Positions 59,901 to 61,195 of a stretch of DNA of 61,195 nt are shown here, one piece after another. Source of the stretch: Candidatus Obscuribacterales bacterium (GTDB taxonomy: Bacteria; Cyanobacteriota; Vampirovibrionia; Obscuribacterales; Obscuribacteraceae). The notes under the pieces were generated by a model. The model searched no databases and was not told the DNA's origin. It worked only from the letters and a program-made list of their open reading frames with translations. The number at the start of each line of letters is the position of its first letter. The stretch's first letter is position 1. The DNA lies in NCBI GenBank assembly GCA_019745505.1, contig JAIETE010000092.1, positions 1 through 61,195 of the forward strand. Reading direction: 5' to 3'. Made by a program: the position numbers and the translations under genes.

Positions 59901-61091
59901 ATGAAGGTGGCGCAGGTGGCAAATAAGATGTTTTCCCATTTACCTAAAGTTCTAAGTGCTAAAAGCCTCTATCTGGCGAGTTTCGCAACCGCCACCATGA
60001 TCATCCCGCTTCTGGCAATTTGCAGCGGCGGTGCGCAAGCGGAAGAGTCCGACAAATTTTACAAGAAGGCATTGCCGGGTTATAGGTTTTCCTTCCCTCG
60101 CGATCATGCATCGCACGAAGAGTTCAAAACCGAGTGGTGGTATTACACCGGTCATCTGAAAAGCGATGATGGAAAGAGATACGGATATGAATTGACTTTC
60201 TTTCGCAGCGGCGTTTCACCATCCGAAAAGGGACTGCCGAAAGGAAAAGACCACTCCAACGTCTACCTGGCTCACTTCGCAATCAGCGACATCAGCAACA
60301 AGAAATTCTATTTTTATGAAAAGCTCACGCGCAGCGGCTTATCACTGGGCACTGCCAGTAATTCAGTGCTGCATGTTTACAATGACGGCTGGCGAGTGGA
60401 TGAAGCAGGCGACGCGATGATACTGAGCGCTGATGCCGAGAAAAACGGCATTAAGTTGCTTTTGAATTCGAAGAAGCCACCAGTTATTCACGGAAAGGAT
60501 GGCGTCAGCCAGAAAGCCGATTGTCTAGGTTGCGCTTCTCATTACTACTCTCTGACACGTATGGACACTAAGGGTCTTTTGTTCATCGACGGCAAAGAGA
60601 AGCGGGTTAGCGGTTCTTCCTGGATGGATCACGAATTTGGTTCAAACCAGCTGACGGACGAACAAATCGGCTGGGATTGGTACAGTTTGCAGCTCAATGA
60701 CTATAGCGAACTGATGCTTTACGTCATGCGCAAGAAAGATGGCAGCATCGACAAAAATTCCAGCGGCACCATAATTGGTGCGGACGGCAAAACCGAACAC
60801 TTATCGCTGTCGCAATTCAAGATTCGCTCAAAATCGAAATGGCTCAGTTCAAAAAGTAAGGGCAATTACCCTCTGAATTGGGATGTTGAAATTCCATCCA
60901 AACAGATCAAACTGCAAGTCATTGCAGACTTCGAAGACCAAGAGCTGGTCACCAAGCGTTCCACGGATGTTACTTACTGGGAAGGTGCATCTACAATAAC
61001 CGGCACAAAAATGGGCAGACCAATTTCAGGTGAAGGCTATGTCGAAATGACCGGATACTCAGAAAGCTTCAAGAAGAAAAGCATATTCTAG
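59901..61091 (+). CDS. AttH/CrtC-family (carotenoid 1,2-hydratase-like) lipocalin-like protein
   Basis: A 396-residue exported protein from ATG 59901 (one base after the permease stop). After the signal peptide (YLASFATATMIIPLLAICSGGAQA) comes the AttH/CrtC two-lobed beta-barrel: GYRFSFPRDHASHEEFKTEW, WWYYTGHL, and HEFGSNQLTDEQIGWDWYSLQL. CrtC enzymes hydrate carotenoid ends; AttH proteins, next to an ABC operon, instead act in the envelope on unknown lipids. Operon position favours AttH. Confidence 0.88.
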   Translation: MKVAQVANKMFSHLPKVLSAKSLYLASFATATMIIPLLAICSGGAQAEESDKFYKKALPGYRFSFPRDHASHEEFKTEWWYYTGHLKSDDGKRYGYELTFFRSGVSPSEKGLPKGKDHSNVYLAHFAISDISNKKFYFYEKLTRSGLSLGTASNSVLHVYNDGWRVDEAGDAMILSADAEKNGIKLLLNSKKPPVIHGKDGVSQKADCLGCASHYYSLTRMDTKGLLFIDGKEKRVSGSSWMDHEFGSNQLTDEQIGWDWYSLQLNDYSELMLYVMRKKDGSIDKNSSGTIIGADGKTEHLSLSQFKIRSKSKWLSSKSKGNYPLNWDVEIPSKQIKLQVIADFEDQELVTKRSTDVTYWEGASTITGTKMGRPISGEGYVEMTGYSESFKKKSIF

Positions 61092-61099
61092 AGAAAGAG

Positions 61100-61195
61100 G
61101 TGAATGTTCAACACAATAATCTAATAAAAAATAAACTTGACCTGAGAGAAAAGCAGAAGAAAATAGAAATGGTTAAAAATAACAAAAAATTAAAA
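61100..61195 (+). CDS. Possible 5' end of a Lys/Asn-rich ORF, cut by window edge
   Basis: From GTG 61100 the frame stays open to the end (32 codons) with AGAAAG just upstream. The residues are almost all Lys/Asn/Leu/Ile/Gln and the DNA is A-rich, unlike the rest of the window. It may be a real gene of different composition, or low-complexity end sequence. Confidence 0.2.
   Translation, partial: MNVQHNNLIKNKLDLREKQKKIEMVKNNKKLK

Overview
This 61 kb window is dense bacterial chromosome with roughly balanced base composition. It has about 55 protein genes on both strands and no rRNA, tRNA, CRISPR array or recognisable insertion sequence. Many products are exported: tetratricopeptide (TPR) proteins, a TPR-matrixin protease, an M13 peptidase, a secreted caspase, a Tat-exported beta-propeller and several small envelope proteins. 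There is also a cyanobacterial-type single-RRM RNA-binding protein with a Gly tail, and no photosynthesis gene. My best guess is a non-photosynthetic relative of Cyanobacteria (Vampirovibrionia/Melainabacteria, Obscuribacterales-like). This is inferred from gene flavour only, because no marker gene is present.

Layout. 1-3.1 kb: a partial gene, then an RNA-repair/ribosome-rescue pair (RtcB-type ligase plus peptide release factor PrfH), a 55-residue membrane peptide and a zinc-ribbon protein. 3.1-8.4 kb: Crp/Fnr regulator, DUF2188 protein, Nramp-related transporter, a coupled pair of tiny ORFs, a hypothetical protein and a ROK protein. 8.6-18.7 kb: secreted caspase, a convergent 892-residue solenoid protein, a four-gene run (fatty acid hydroxylase, flavodoxin-like reductase, YiiX-like hydrolase, exported YbjQ), and a large TPR membrane protein. 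18.9-26.1 kb: M13 peptidase, RRM protein, and a minus-strand operon of a NosZ/thiocyanate-dehydrogenase-like beta-propeller followed by an ABC permease and an ABC ATPase with an unusual periplasmic extension. 26.3-35.6 kb: RecQ, then exported or hydrolytic proteins.

36.9-38.3 kb holds the most notable system: a family 1 encapsulin shell gene preceded by a gene for a four-helix, His/Glu-rich protein. That protein ends in a low-complexity linker and a cargo-loading-type tail (WTVGPLW). The shell's ribosome-binding site lies inside the last codons of the cargo gene, so the two are probably translated in concert. The cargo does not look like the common encapsulin cargos (DyP peroxidase, EncFtn) and may be a haemerythrin-like or new metal-binding cargo.

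38.7-55.5 kb: a YdcZ-type membrane protein with an internal deletion, a single TOBE/Mop protein, glutaminase, Nudix hydrolase, putrescine aminotransferase, tandem universal stress protein, a NifS-like cysteine desulfurase, an FAD oxidoreductase of the gamma-glutamylputrescine oxidase type, a HAD phosphatase, a PfkB kinase, a LOG-family protein and a zinc-free dehydrogenase. Glutaminase, aminotransferase and the FAD oxidase suggest glutamate and putrescine turnover. 55.8-61.1 kb: an exported protein and an AttEFGH-like operon (ABC ATPase, FtsX-type permease, AttH/CrtC lipocalin-like protein). The last ~95 bases are abruptly A-rich.
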